Of a stretch of 64,000 bases of DNA, positions 56,723 through 64,000 are shown in pieces (positions within the stretch are counted from its first letter, which is position 1; the number at the start of each line of letters is the position of its first letter). The notes beneath the pieces are model-generated. The model made no database searches and had not been told where the DNA came from. It was given only the letters and a program-made list of their open reading frames with translations. The position numbers and the translations under genes were made by a program. The stretch is from positions 350,117-414,116 of the forward strand of contig JADKDR010000004.1 in NCBI GenBank assembly GCA_016714535.1, written 5' to 3'. The DNA comes from Bacteroidota bacterium. Lineage in GTDB: Bacteria > Bacteroidota > Bacteroidia > AKYH767-A > OLB10.

Positions 56723-57583
56723 TTTTACATCCCTTGATAACTTTTTACAAAACGTTTATTTATTTATAACATCAAAAGGCATCATCCAATTTTTATGACC
56801 TCTATTTACGTAAATAGGGCATGCTTTTTTTATCCTATGCAAATGCATTAACCATTCACCTTGCAGACGTTTTATCTGTTTTCATTAAAAATAACATAGC
56901 TCCGTACTGATGATAGATTAGAAGAATTTATCAAGACCATTTTTTTTGCTATGAAGAAGAGACACTGTTTTCTTCGAAAATACAATCGTGTAAAAACACT
57001 TTGATGAGCATTTAAAAGCTCATTCTTATTTGGCGATTAAAATTACCTGCAGATTGTCATGGTGCAGTTGCTCACGGTAAGTTTTTAATAATACTTACGA
57101 GGTTGGTTGTTGTGAACTTTTATGCTTGACTTGAAGTTTGAGTTTTTTATTCATCAATTATATCAAATAGCATTGCAATCAACGCATCGATATTTAAATT
57201 TTCGAGTGATTTATTAATCATTCTTTTTTTATTGAAGATAACAGAAGTTCGAAGCCAAAATGGAGTAATGCCGATTCTTTCATGCTTATTCGGAGAGCGC
57301 TGCTGTTATCATAAGTCTGAAGCATGAGATTTCTACAATTAAAATAAATATTTTTCAGTTACATGTGAAAAGGAATATCTTCACATAACTAAATTTACTT
57401 CAGTAGATGATATGAACAAGAAGTGGTTACTTAATAGAAGTGCTTGAGTTGATTTAGTTTTGAGCTATGCTTATCAATATAACGGGATGATTCTTATAAC
57501 GCTATTTGAACTTTAATTTAAACAATAAACTAACCTAAAAAGCGAATCAAATAAGGATGAAAACACTTTAGTGAGTATAAATA
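56723..57583. other. AT-rich intergenic region before the two-component locus
   Basis: No supported gene or RNA. The only notable structure is a perfect 16-bp palindrome, CTATTTACGTAAATAG, at 56802-56817. The left boundary is the long hairpin and the right end leads into the dyad operator of the response regulator. Confidence 0.5.
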
Positions 57584-57585
57584 AA

Positions 57586-57633
57586 AATACTGCATTTGCA
57601 GTATTTTACAACTAAACATTTTAAACAATATTG
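57586..57633 (+). promoter_or_regulatory. Dyad operator plus promoter of the response regulator (site 1)
   Basis: AATACTGCATTTGCAGTATT at 57586-57605 is a perfect dyad (in fact 11-bp arms from 57584 to 57607). Exactly 28 bp from the dyad end to G57633 lies CAATATTG-CAGAC, a weak -7-like box. The ATG follows at 57667. The same dyad with the same 28-bp spacing precedes the genes at 63003 and 63702, so it is probably a binding site for a LuxR/NarL-type regulator, most simply the one encoded here. Confidence 0.65.
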
Positions 57634-57666
57634 CAGACTCGAAATTAACAACTAACCTAAATACGA

Positions 57667-58302
57667 ATGGATAAAATAAAAATTGCGATTGTTGATGACG
57701 ATAAAGACCTGCGGGTGCTGCTTCGAAAAATAGTTTCGGAGCAAGATGATATGGAAGTGGTAAAAGTGTTTCCATCGGCTAAACCTTATGCTGATGAATT
57801 TAAAACCCTTGATGTGGATGTTGTAATTATGGACATAAACATGCCCGGCAAAACAGGTATTGAATGTGTGGCCGATTGCAAGCCATTAAAACCGCAGATT
57901 CAATATCTGATAAGCACCGTTTTCGATAATCCCGAAAATATTTTCAGTGCATTAAAAGCTGGTGCTACCGGCTATATCTTAAAAAATTCTAAACCCGAAG
58001 AATTGGTAAATGCCATTCGTGAAATTAATAATGGCGGATCACCTATGAGCACCAGCATTGCACGATTGGTTGTTGGCTCATTTACCGGAGATAAAACAGC
58101 CAGCCAAAAAAATCCTGTTGCAGATTTATCTCATCGCGAGCGCGAAATTGCCGAATTGATTGCAAAAGGTTTTATCTATAAAGAGATAGCCGAAAAACTT
58201 TTTTTAAGTCCCGATACCGTTCGAACTCACATACGTAATATTTATGAAAAGCTGCAAGTGAATTCGAAAATGGAAATGGTGAATAAGGTAATGCAGCGGT
58301 AA
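57667..58302 (+). CDS. LuxR/NarL-family response regulator
   Basis: A 211-residue response regulator. The receiver domain (1-120) has the acidic cluster Asp10-12 (IVDDDKDL), phospho-acceptor Asp56 (VVIMDINMPG), Thr84 in LISTVF and Lys106 in GYILKNS, so it is phosphorylatable. The C-terminal LuxR-type helix-turn-helix (about 140-208) reads LSHREREIAELIAKGFIYKE, then LSPDTVRTHIRNIYEKLQVN, with all typical residues. It binds DNA as a dimer, usually at dyads such as the one just upstream, so autoregulation is likely (inference). It is separated by one base from the following sensor kinase gene, its probable partner. Confidence 0.93.
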   Translation: MDKIKIAIVDDDKDLRVLLRKIVSEQDDMEVVKVFPSAKPYADEFKTLDVDVVIMDINMPGKTGIECVADCKPLKPQIQYLISTVFDNPENIFSALKAGATGYILKNSKPEELVNAIREINNGGSPMSTSIARLVVGSFTGDKTASQKNPVADLSHREREIAELIAKGFIYKEIAEKLFLSPDTVRTHIRNIYEKLQVNSKMEMVNKVMQR

Positions 58303-58303
58303 A

Positions 58304-60682
58304 ATGAATCAAGACTATAATTTCTATAATACTAAATCAATGCAAAAACCTATAAAATTTTTAATAGTTATTTTAACTTGCATATTACTCACAGTAAAGG
58401 TGATAGGTCAAACACCTGTAATGGATAGTTTGTTAACTGTAGTTAAAACAGGTTCTGATGTGAAATCAATAATAGATGCACAAAGCCAATATGCATACTT
58501 GTTTTTTCTGAAAACAAATAATATTGATTCGGCACGTTTAATTGCAAATCAGGCTTATCAGAAAAGTCTCTCAATAAGATATCAAAAGGGAATTGGAAAT
58601 TACTATAATAATTTAGGAAACTTTGCGCTTAAAACAAATCCCGATTCATCTCTAATCTATTTTAAGAAAGCCTCGCAATCGTTTGCACTCGCAGACGACA
58701 AGTTGATGCAGTCAAAAGCATTTTTCAATCTTGGACGTACCTATAGTAATCTTACTCAGTTTGACTCCTCGCTTTTTTACACCCGATTAAGTATCAGTGT
58801 TATTGAAAATGAAAAGAACATAATTGAATATGAAAAACTCAGCCGGCTTATGTTCAATTACAGTTTTTTGTGTCAGGTGTTTACTAATATGGCTCTTTAC
58901 GATAGCAGCATTGTGTATGGCTTAAAGTCAATTAAAATAGCCGAACAGATTCAAAGAAATGACGGACTTGCTGAAGGTACATTGCGCATAGCAGGCATTT
59001 ATAATGCACAAGGAAATAAATCTAAAGCGGTTGAATACTACAATAAAGCATATCAACTATATAAGTACATTCCTATAGTGGACCCCCCAATTTTGTGCCT
59101 TACGCAACTTGCTTCAATCTATAAGGATTTTGAACAATATGAAATTGCAGAAGCTTATCTTGATACGGCCTTTCAACTAATTAAAAAAAACAACCTTGTT
59201 TCGCTTTATCCACCCAACTATCTCACTTTAGGACAAATTGCAATTGCTCAAAATAAGTGCGACACAGCTATTGCAATTCTTAAAACAGGAATTAAATACG
59301 CAAAAGCAACCAAAATAAAATATGTCGAAAACAGATTGTTTTTTGAACTAGGCAAAGCTTACAATTGTATCAATAAAGATTCCATCGCTTTGACAGATTA
59401 TTTCATTGCCAAGAATATGAATCCTGATGATAATGAAGTATCTCTATCATGCTTGCAGGCTATCTCAGCATTGTATAAAAAAACCGGTAATACCCCTCTG
59501 GCATTTCAGTATCTTGAACAGTATTATGAGCTCAAAGATTCAATATTTAATATTGAAAAAACAAAAACAATTGAACTCTTGAATGTTCAATATGAGACAA
59601 ATAAAAATAATCATCGAATACAAATTTTAAATAAGAACAACGATATCCAGTTGTTGAAGCTGAGAGAAAAAAAAAATCAGATTGAAAGACAGAACCTCAT
59701 TTCTCAAAAATCCATTCAGGACATTGAACTATTAGAGCAAACCAATGAACTGAGAAAACTTGAAGCTTCGAAATTGAGTGTTGAGATAAATTCGCAAAAG
59801 CTCTCTAACGAGAAAATAACTGTTCAAAATAATTTGTTGTCAAAGGAAAATGAACTTAAATCTGTTCAGGCAAAAAATGAAAATCAAAAAAAGAACTTTG
59901 CTTTTTTTGGAATTGCGATACTGCTAGTCTTTGGTAGTTATCTTTTAGTTCTTTATTCAAAACGCAAAAAACTCTCCAACCAACTTTCGCAATCATTAAC
60001 CGATTTAAAATCAACACAACAACAACTCATACAAACAGAAAGAGAAAAAGAAGCTGAAAATATCCGTCTTCGAATTTCGCGCGATATACACGATGACATT
60101 GGCCACAGCCTTACAAAAATTTCTTTATTGAGTGATATGACTGCAAGCGATAAGCAAATCAATTCGCCCGAAGCTATCGAAACACTTGGGCGCATCAGCG
60201 ATTACTCACGCAATGTAAATTCATCGCTAAGCGAAATTGTGTGGGCTATTTCTCCTACACACGATTCGCTCGATAGTTTGATTGTGTATATGCGCAATCA
60301 CATTCACAAGTTTTTTGAAAACACCAGCATCGCTTATCAAATCAATTTTCCTGATGCTTATGAAAACCGTTCCATCAATCCTGAGTTAAAACGTAATATT
60401 TTTTTAGTGCTTAAAGAATCGCTCAACAACATTTTAAAATATGCGAAAGCAAAAAATGTTTCTATTGATTTTAAAATTGACGGTGATCAATTTGAGTTAA
60501 AAATAAAAGATGATGGTGTTGGCTTTTCCCCCCTCTCCTTTGGAGAGGGGCAGCGGGTGAGGCTTGGTGGCAATGGTTTACCAAACATGAAATACCGTAT
60601 TGAACAAACAGGCGGAAGTTTTGAAATTAATTCATCTGTTGGAAGTGGATGCGAAATATTTATAACCGGTATTCTTTTTTAA
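58304..60682 (+). CDS. TPR-containing sensor histidine kinase (HisKA_3 type), paralog 1
   Basis: A 792-residue kinase. A signal peptide (best start perhaps ATG 58340, MQKPIKFLIVILTCILLTVK) leads into a periplasmic region of TPR repeats (about 60-430; for example GNYYNNLGNFALKTNPDSSL, AEGTLRIAGIYNAQGNKSKA), a coiled coil (about 440-530), one TM helix (about 533-552, FFGIAILLVFGSYLLVLY) and a cytoplasmic HisKA_3 dimerisation domain with phospho-acceptor His596 in ISRDIHDDIGHSL. The HATPase_c domain has the N-box (LKESLNNILKYAKAK), G1 (IKDDGVGF) and G2 (GGNGLPNM). Between G1 and G2 lies an unusual stretch PLSFGEGQRVRLG encoded by a REP-like palindrome. It directly follows the response regulator (1-bp gap). 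Signal sensed is unknown. Confidence 0.9.
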   Translation: MNQDYNFYNTKSMQKPIKFLIVILTCILLTVKVIGQTPVMDSLLTVVKTGSDVKSIIDAQSQYAYLFFLKTNNIDSARLIANQAYQKSLSIRYQKGIGNYYNNLGNFALKTNPDSSLIYFKKASQSFALADDKLMQSKAFFNLGRTYSNLTQFDSSLFYTRLSISVIENEKNIIEYEKLSRLMFNYSFLCQVFTNMALYDSSIVYGLKSIKIAEQIQRNDGLAEGTLRIAGIYNAQGNKSKAVEYYNKAYQLYKYIPIVDPPILCLTQLASIYKDFEQYEIAEAYLDTAFQLIKKNNLVSLYPPNYLTLGQIAIAQNKCDTAIAILKTGIKYAKATKIKYVENRLFFELGKAYNCINKDSIALTDYFIAKNMNPDDNEVSLSCLQAISALYKKTGNTPLAFQYLEQYYELKDSIFNIEKTKTIELLNVQYETNKNNHRIQILNKNNDIQLLKLREKKNQIERQNLISQKSIQDIELLEQTNELRKLEASKLSVEINSQKLSNEKITVQNNLLSKENELKSVQAKNENQKKNFAFFGIAILLVFGSYLLVLYSKRKKLSNQLSQSLTDLKSTQQQLIQTEREKEAENIRLRISRDIHDDIGHSLTKISLLSDMTASDKQINSPEAIETLGRISDYSRNVNSSLSEIVWAISPTHDSLDSLIVYMRNHIHKFFENTSIAYQINFPDAYENRSINPELKRNIFLVLKESLNNILKYAKAKNVSIDFKIDGDQFELKIKDDGVGFSPLSFGEGQRVRLGGNGLPNMKYRIEQTGGSFEINSSVGSGCEIFITGILF
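60530..60566 (+). repeat. REP-like palindrome inside kinase 1 coding sequence
   Basis: Arms CCCCTCTCC (60530-60538) and GGAGAGGGG (60542-60550) around TTT, followed by CAGCGGGTGAGGCTTGG. This is the form of a palindromic repeat widespread between genes in Bacteroidota. Here it is read in frame as PLSFGEGQRVRLG between the G1 and G2 boxes of the ATPase domain. Confidence 0.75.
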
Positions 60683-60754
60683 AATGCGCTTTAGAGCTTT
60701 AGTTATTTTCCGATTTAATCGAAATCAACTTTCACAATTGTTAATAAGATAAAT

Positions 60755-62899
60755 ATGCAAAACAATAGAACAACTTCAATAACATGCCTTTTGAAACTAC
60801 TTTGTGTAGTAATTATTTTTAGCAATACTTTATTGCATGCACAACAATTATCAACAGACAGTTTGATATCTGCACTGCGCAAACATATTCCTGATGATAC
60901 GGTAAGGGCAAAACTGCTCAATCAAATTAGCTATAATTTGCGTTTTCAAAACCGTGATTCATCAATTCTACTTGCAAATCAGGCATTAGAGTTAAGTCAT
61001 AAACTTCAATATCACAGAGGAAAAGGATCATCTTATAACAACTTGGGAGTATACCAACAGGGTTTTGATAACAGGAAGGCACTTAACTTTTTTAACCTTG
61101 CAAAAATAGAGTTTAAGTTAGCGAAGGATAACGGTTGGTATGGGATTGCACTTTCAAATATTGGTATGACATATTTGTATATCGGCAACTACGATTCCTG
61201 TATTTTAATTAACCGACAAGCTGATCTTATTTTCAATGACACACTTATTTCTGAGAAACTCAGAATGCGAAACAAGATGTTTATCTACTATAATCTTGGA
61301 TCAGCTTATGAAAGCCTTGGAACTTTTGATTCAGCTCTTATTTATTATTTAAAAGGGATTCGCGCTGCTGAATTAATTTCAGATCAACCTATGATGGCAA
61401 ATTTTAATTTAAGCATCGGAACAGTTTACTTGACACAAAAATCTTTTTCAAAGGCGATAAACCTATTTAGGACGGCCAACGGTATGTATAAAAATATAAG
61501 TAATGGTGTTGATGATATTCTTTGCTTCACCAATATTGGCAAGGGTTATCTGGAATTGGCACTTTATGATAGTGCAGAATATTATGCTAAAAAGTCCATT
61601 TTGTTAGCAAAAGAACAAAAGAACTTCCTTTATGATGCAGACAATTATATTACAATCGGCCTTGTTAATATGAGGCAAAACAAATGTGAATTAAGTCTAT
61701 CCGATTTCGAAAAAGGATTGCAAGTATGTCAAATATCTGAGAATCCAATCATGTATAAGGAATTACATTTTCATTTGGGTGAAGCGCAGTTTTGTCTTGG
61801 AAACTATACTGGTGCAATAATCTGGTATAAAAAAGCAATTGCAATGGTTGAGAATGAAAGTAATTTAAGGTTAAAATATTTAAATGGGTTATCCAAAGCT
61901 TTCGAGAAGAACGGGCAATTTGAAAAGGCCCTGTATTACCGCAATGCTCACGGGCAACTGAATGATTCTATTAACAGCAATGAAAAAACCAAAACAATTG
62001 CAGAACTCAGCACGCGCTATGAAACAGATAAAAAAGAAAAGGAAATTATCCTTCTGAAAAAAGAAAGTCAACTTAAAGAAGTAATAGCAAAAAAAGAAAA
62101 TCAAAAAAAGAACTTTGCTTTTATTGGAATTTTTGGATTGATAATTTTAGGTGGATACATTTTCAACCTGTATTCAAAACGCAAAAAACTCTCCAACCAA
62201 CTTTCGCAATCTCTTATTTATTTAAAATCAACACAAAAACAACTCATACAAACAGAAAGAGAAAAGGAAGCAGAAAATATCAGAGTCAGAATTTCGCGCG
62301 ATATACACGATGACATTGGCCACAGCCTAACGAAAATTTCTTTACTGAGTGACATGACTGCAGGCGATAAACAAATCAACTCGCCCGAAGCTATTGAAAC
62401 ACTTGGCCGCATTAGTGATTACTCACGCAATGTAAATTCTTCGCTCAGCGAAATTGTGTGGGCTATTTCTCCTAAGCACGATTCGCTGGATAGTTTGATT
62501 GTTTATATGCGCAATCACATTCACCAGTTTTTTGAAAACACCGGCATCGCTTATCAAATCAATTTTCCTGATGCTTATGAAAACCGTTCCATAAATCCTG
62601 AATTAAAAAGAAATATTTTTTTAGTGTTGAAAGAATCACTCAACAACATTTTAAAATATGCCAAAGCAAAAAATGTAATTGTTGATTTTAAAATTGATGC
62701 TGATAATTTTGAATTAAAAATAAAAGATGATGGAGTTGGATTTTCTCCCCTCTCCTTTGGAGAGGGGCAGGAGGTGAGGCTTGGTGGCAATGGTTTACCA
62801 AACATGAAATACCGCATTGAACAAACAGGCGGAAGTTTTGAAATTAATTCTTCTGTTGGTATTGGATGCGAAATTATTGCAAAAGGAAAGTTGGTTTAA
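60755..62899 (+). CDS. TPR-containing sensor histidine kinase (HisKA_3 type), paralog 2
   Basis: A 714-residue paralog of the preceding kinase. Signal peptide at about 1-29 (ends NTLLHAQQ), TPR region to about 400 (GSSYNNLGVYQQGFDNRKAL, NIGMTYLYIGNYDSC), short coiled coil, TM helix (about 450-468, FIGIFGLIILGGYIFNLYS), HisKA_3 with His518 in ISRDIHDDIGHSL, and HATPase_c (LKESLNNILKYAKAK, IKDDGVGF, GGNGLPNM). From the TM helix to the end it is nearly identical to paralog 1 at both protein and DNA level, while the sensor part is much diverged. It also carries the REP-derived stretch PLSFGEGQEVRLG. It lies between kinase 1 (72 bp) and a degenerate response regulator (103 bp). No dyad operator precedes it. 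Confidence 0.9.
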   Translation: MQNNRTTSITCLLKLLCVVIIFSNTLLHAQQLSTDSLISALRKHIPDDTVRAKLLNQISYNLRFQNRDSSILLANQALELSHKLQYHRGKGSSYNNLGVYQQGFDNRKALNFFNLAKIEFKLAKDNGWYGIALSNIGMTYLYIGNYDSCILINRQADLIFNDTLISEKLRMRNKMFIYYNLGSAYESLGTFDSALIYYLKGIRAAELISDQPMMANFNLSIGTVYLTQKSFSKAINLFRTANGMYKNISNGVDDILCFTNIGKGYLELALYDSAEYYAKKSILLAKEQKNFLYDADNYITIGLVNMRQNKCELSLSDFEKGLQVCQISENPIMYKELHFHLGEAQFCLGNYTGAIIWYKKAIAMVENESNLRLKYLNGLSKAFEKNGQFEKALYYRNAHGQLNDSINSNEKTKTIAELSTRYETDKKEKEIILLKKESQLKEVIAKKENQKKNFAFIGIFGLIILGGYIFNLYSKRKKLSNQLSQSLIYLKSTQKQLIQTEREKEAENIRVRISRDIHDDIGHSLTKISLLSDMTAGDKQINSPEAIETLGRISDYSRNVNSSLSEIVWAISPKHDSLDSLIVYMRNHIHQFFENTGIAYQINFPDAYENRSINPELKRNIFLVLKESLNNILKYAKAKNVIVDFKIDADNFELKIKDDGVGFSPLSFGEGQEVRLGGNGLPNMKYRIEQTGGSFEINSSVGIGCEIIAKGKLV
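62747..62784 (+). repeat. REP-like palindrome inside kinase 2 coding sequence
   Basis: Arms CCCCTCTCC (62747-62755) and GGAGAGGGG (62759-62767) around TTT, then CAGGAGGTGAGGCTTGG. It sits at the same place as in kinase 1 and is translated in frame as PLSFGEGQEVRLG, so the insertion predates the kinase duplication or was copied by gene conversion. Confidence 0.75.
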
Positions 62900-62931
62900 A
62901 CTCATGTGTTAACCCACATAAATAATTTTAA

Positions 62932-62979
62932 TATACCACAAATGCAGTATATATCTTTTTAATTGATTCTCGTTTTTCG
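62932..62979 (+). promoter_or_regulatory. Dyad operator plus promoter of the second response regulator (site 2)
   Basis: TATACCACAAATGCAGTATA at 62932-62951 matches the site-1 dyad. GTTTTTCG-CAACG ends its G at 62979, exactly 28 bp from the dyad end as in the other two sites. The ATG follows at 63003. Confidence 0.6.
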
Positions 62980-63002
62980 CAACGTAAAAACAATCATAAA
63001 AA

Positions 63003-63593
63003 ATGAGCGCGATTAACGTTGCATTAGTTGAAGCAGATAAGGAGTTGAACAGCATTTGTTTTTCGGTTTTGAATAATGCTCATGCAATAGAAGTTACTGA
63101 GCGGTTTTACAATTTCTATTCTTTTCAAAAATCTTTACCGGATATTAAATCAAGCATTGTTGTGCTGGATATCACCCTGCCCGGCATAAATATTTTAAAC
63201 CTTATTTCCACTTCAAAAAAAACAAGACCCGATATAAATTTCATCATCAGCTCGGCCTGGTTGCAGCACGATTGGGTGTATCAGTGCTTATGTGCAGGTG
63301 CATCGGGATATGTAAATAAATATAGCAATGCACGGCAATTGATAAATATCATTACCGAAATTTCGGCAGGGCAGGCGCAACTATCTCTGCCTGTTGCGCA
63401 ATTAATTCACAGTAAGTGTTCGATACAATCCAATTCAAAATTTACTCCATTACAATCGCAAATAATAAAACTGTTTGCAGCTGGTCATTCGCATGTTCAT
63501 GTTGGCAATGTTTTAGACAAAACCAAAAGTGAATTAAAACTTCAGATTGGAACTATATACAACACGTTGCATAAATCATTTACAATAGCTTAA
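63003..63593 (+). CDS. Degenerate LuxR-type response regulator
   Basis: A 196-residue homolog of the regulator at 57667. The receiver keeps phospho-acceptor Asp56 (VVLDITLPG), Ser84 in place of Thr (FIISSAW) and Lys106 (GYVNKYS), but the metal-binding acidic cluster is altered to Glu10-Ala11-Asp12 (LVEADKEL), so phosphorylation may be weak or absent. The HTH region (about 145-192, FTPLQSQIIKLFAAGHSHVH, then KSELKLQIGTIYNTLHKSF) lacks the usual REREI and SPDTVRTHI residues, so DNA binding is doubtful. It is transcribed from its own dyad-controlled promoter and follows kinase 2. It may act as a phosphate sink or dimerise with the intact regulator (inference). Confidence 0.8.
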   Translation: MSAINVALVEADKELNSICFSVLNNAHAIEVTERFYNFYSFQKSLPDIKSSIVVLDITLPGINILNLISTSKKTRPDINFIISSAWLQHDWVYQCLCAGASGYVNKYSNARQLINIITEISAGQAQLSLPVAQLIHSKCSIQSNSKFTPLQSQIIKLFAAGHSHVHVGNVLDKTKSELKLQIGTIYNTLHKSFTIA

Positions 63594-63633
63594 TTAATAA
63601 TCATTGATTATTGCATGATCAGCCCAACCTTAA

Positions 63634-63681
63634 AATACCACAAATGCGGTATTTAATTGAGTTGCTGCCGTTGCATGTTTG
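63634..63681 (+). promoter_or_regulatory. Dyad operator plus promoter of the last gene (site 3)
   Basis: AATACCACAAATGCGGTATT at 63634-63653 is the third copy of the dyad. CATGTTTG-CAACG, the best -7-like match of the three, has its G at 63681, again 28 bp from the dyad end. The ATG of the next gene is at 63702. Confidence 0.6.
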
Positions 63682-63701
63682 CAACGCTAAGAAATATCGC
63701 T

Positions 63702-64000
63702 ATGAAAAATTTTATCCTCACCATTTGTTTCCTCGTATCAGCAACAATCATTATTGCGCAAAATACGTTTCCAGAAAAAGGCAATGCAGGTATTTGCGCA
63801 ATAATTACTGATGATTCGGTAGTGCAGAATGTTGCCTCGACTGCTAAAGGTTTGCAGCATAAAATGAAATTGGCCGGGCAACAAGACTTTGATTTGACTA
63901 AAGATCCTGCAACAAATACAGTACCCCGCGAACGCTTAATTGCAGCCTTTAATTACTCACAATCTTTAGCAACAAATCAAGCCAATAAAACTTCCGCAGC
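63702..64000 (+). CDS. Secreted protein, N-terminal part (runs off window)
   Basis: Open from ATG 63702 to the right edge without a stop (99 full codons). Signal peptide MKNFILTICFLVSATIIIAQ is followed by NTFPEKGNAGICAIITDDSV and a helical, charged stretch (VPRERLIAAFNYSQSLATNQ). This prefix resembles the leader region before VPS10/sortilin-like beta-propeller domains in T9SS cargo proteins, but the domain itself is outside the window, so the family is uncertain. Its promoter carries the same dyad as the two response regulators, making it a candidate output gene of that system. Confidence 0.7.
   Translation, partial: MKNFILTICFLVSATIIIAQNTFPEKGNAGICAIITDDSVVQNVASTAKGLQHKMKLAGQQDFDLTKDPATNTVPRERLIAAFNYSQSLATNQANKTSA

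Overview
The window looks like a chromosomal contig from a Bacteroidota bacterium, probably a gliding or surface-adhesin-rich member of the Chitinophagia/Saprospiria/Sphingobacteriia side of the phylum. Support: three very large secreted proteins built from SprB-type repeats, all ending in type IX secretion (T9SS) type A sorting domains; a TonB-dependent receptor paired with a DUF4249 lipoprotein; TPR-type sensor kinases; and promoter boxes of the Bacteroidota TAnnTTTG type. No rRNA, tRNA, CRISPR array or phage module was seen.

Layout. 1-11255: the 3' part of a giant SprB-repeat gene that enters from the left edge. It starts with 40 consecutive, nearly identical 225-bp units, continues with diverged units, and ends in a T9SS sorting domain and a terminator. 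11413-24486: housekeeping block with a helix-hairpin-helix membrane protein, an ACT-domain protein, metG, a convergent omega-amidase/aminotransferase pair, a TonB receptor with a DUF4249 lipoprotein, and a minus-strand trpS-uvrC-(pseudo)hydrolase run. 24690-26162: aldehyde dehydrogenase. 26163-27151: intergenic region full of palindromic repeats, including a 177-bp MITE-like element. 27152-35924: M36 metalloprotease with PKD, nidogen-like, P-domain and SprB-like repeats. 35925-37140: graveyard of secreted-protein remnants around a second MITE-like copy. 37527-56591: a 19-kb giant SprB-repeat gene (about 6,350 aa when reading frames are joined), with lamin-tail-like domains nested inside SprB repeats. 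57667-63593: response regulator, two paralogous TPR histidine kinases and a degenerate response regulator. 63702-end: start of a secreted protein.

Many genes, housekeeping ones included, carry single-base indels, often in short homopolymers (uvrC, the aminotransferase, four sites in the 19-kb gene), and some repeat arrays contain garbled patches. I read most of these as sequencing or consensus errors in a long-read or repeat-collapsed assembly rather than true pseudogenes, but the sequence alone cannot prove it. Giant genes are therefore given as segments that follow the real reading frame.

The most interesting signals are: (i) a dyad, consensus WATACYRCAWWTGCRGTATW, at an identical distance upstream of a promoter-like box before three genes of the two-component locus; (ii) a REP-like palindrome translated in frame inside the ATP-binding domain of both kinases; (iii) lamin-tail-like domains inserted at the same loop of two SprB repeats; (iv) the homogenised 40-unit array; and (v) an alpha/beta hydrolase whose nucleophile serine is glycine.
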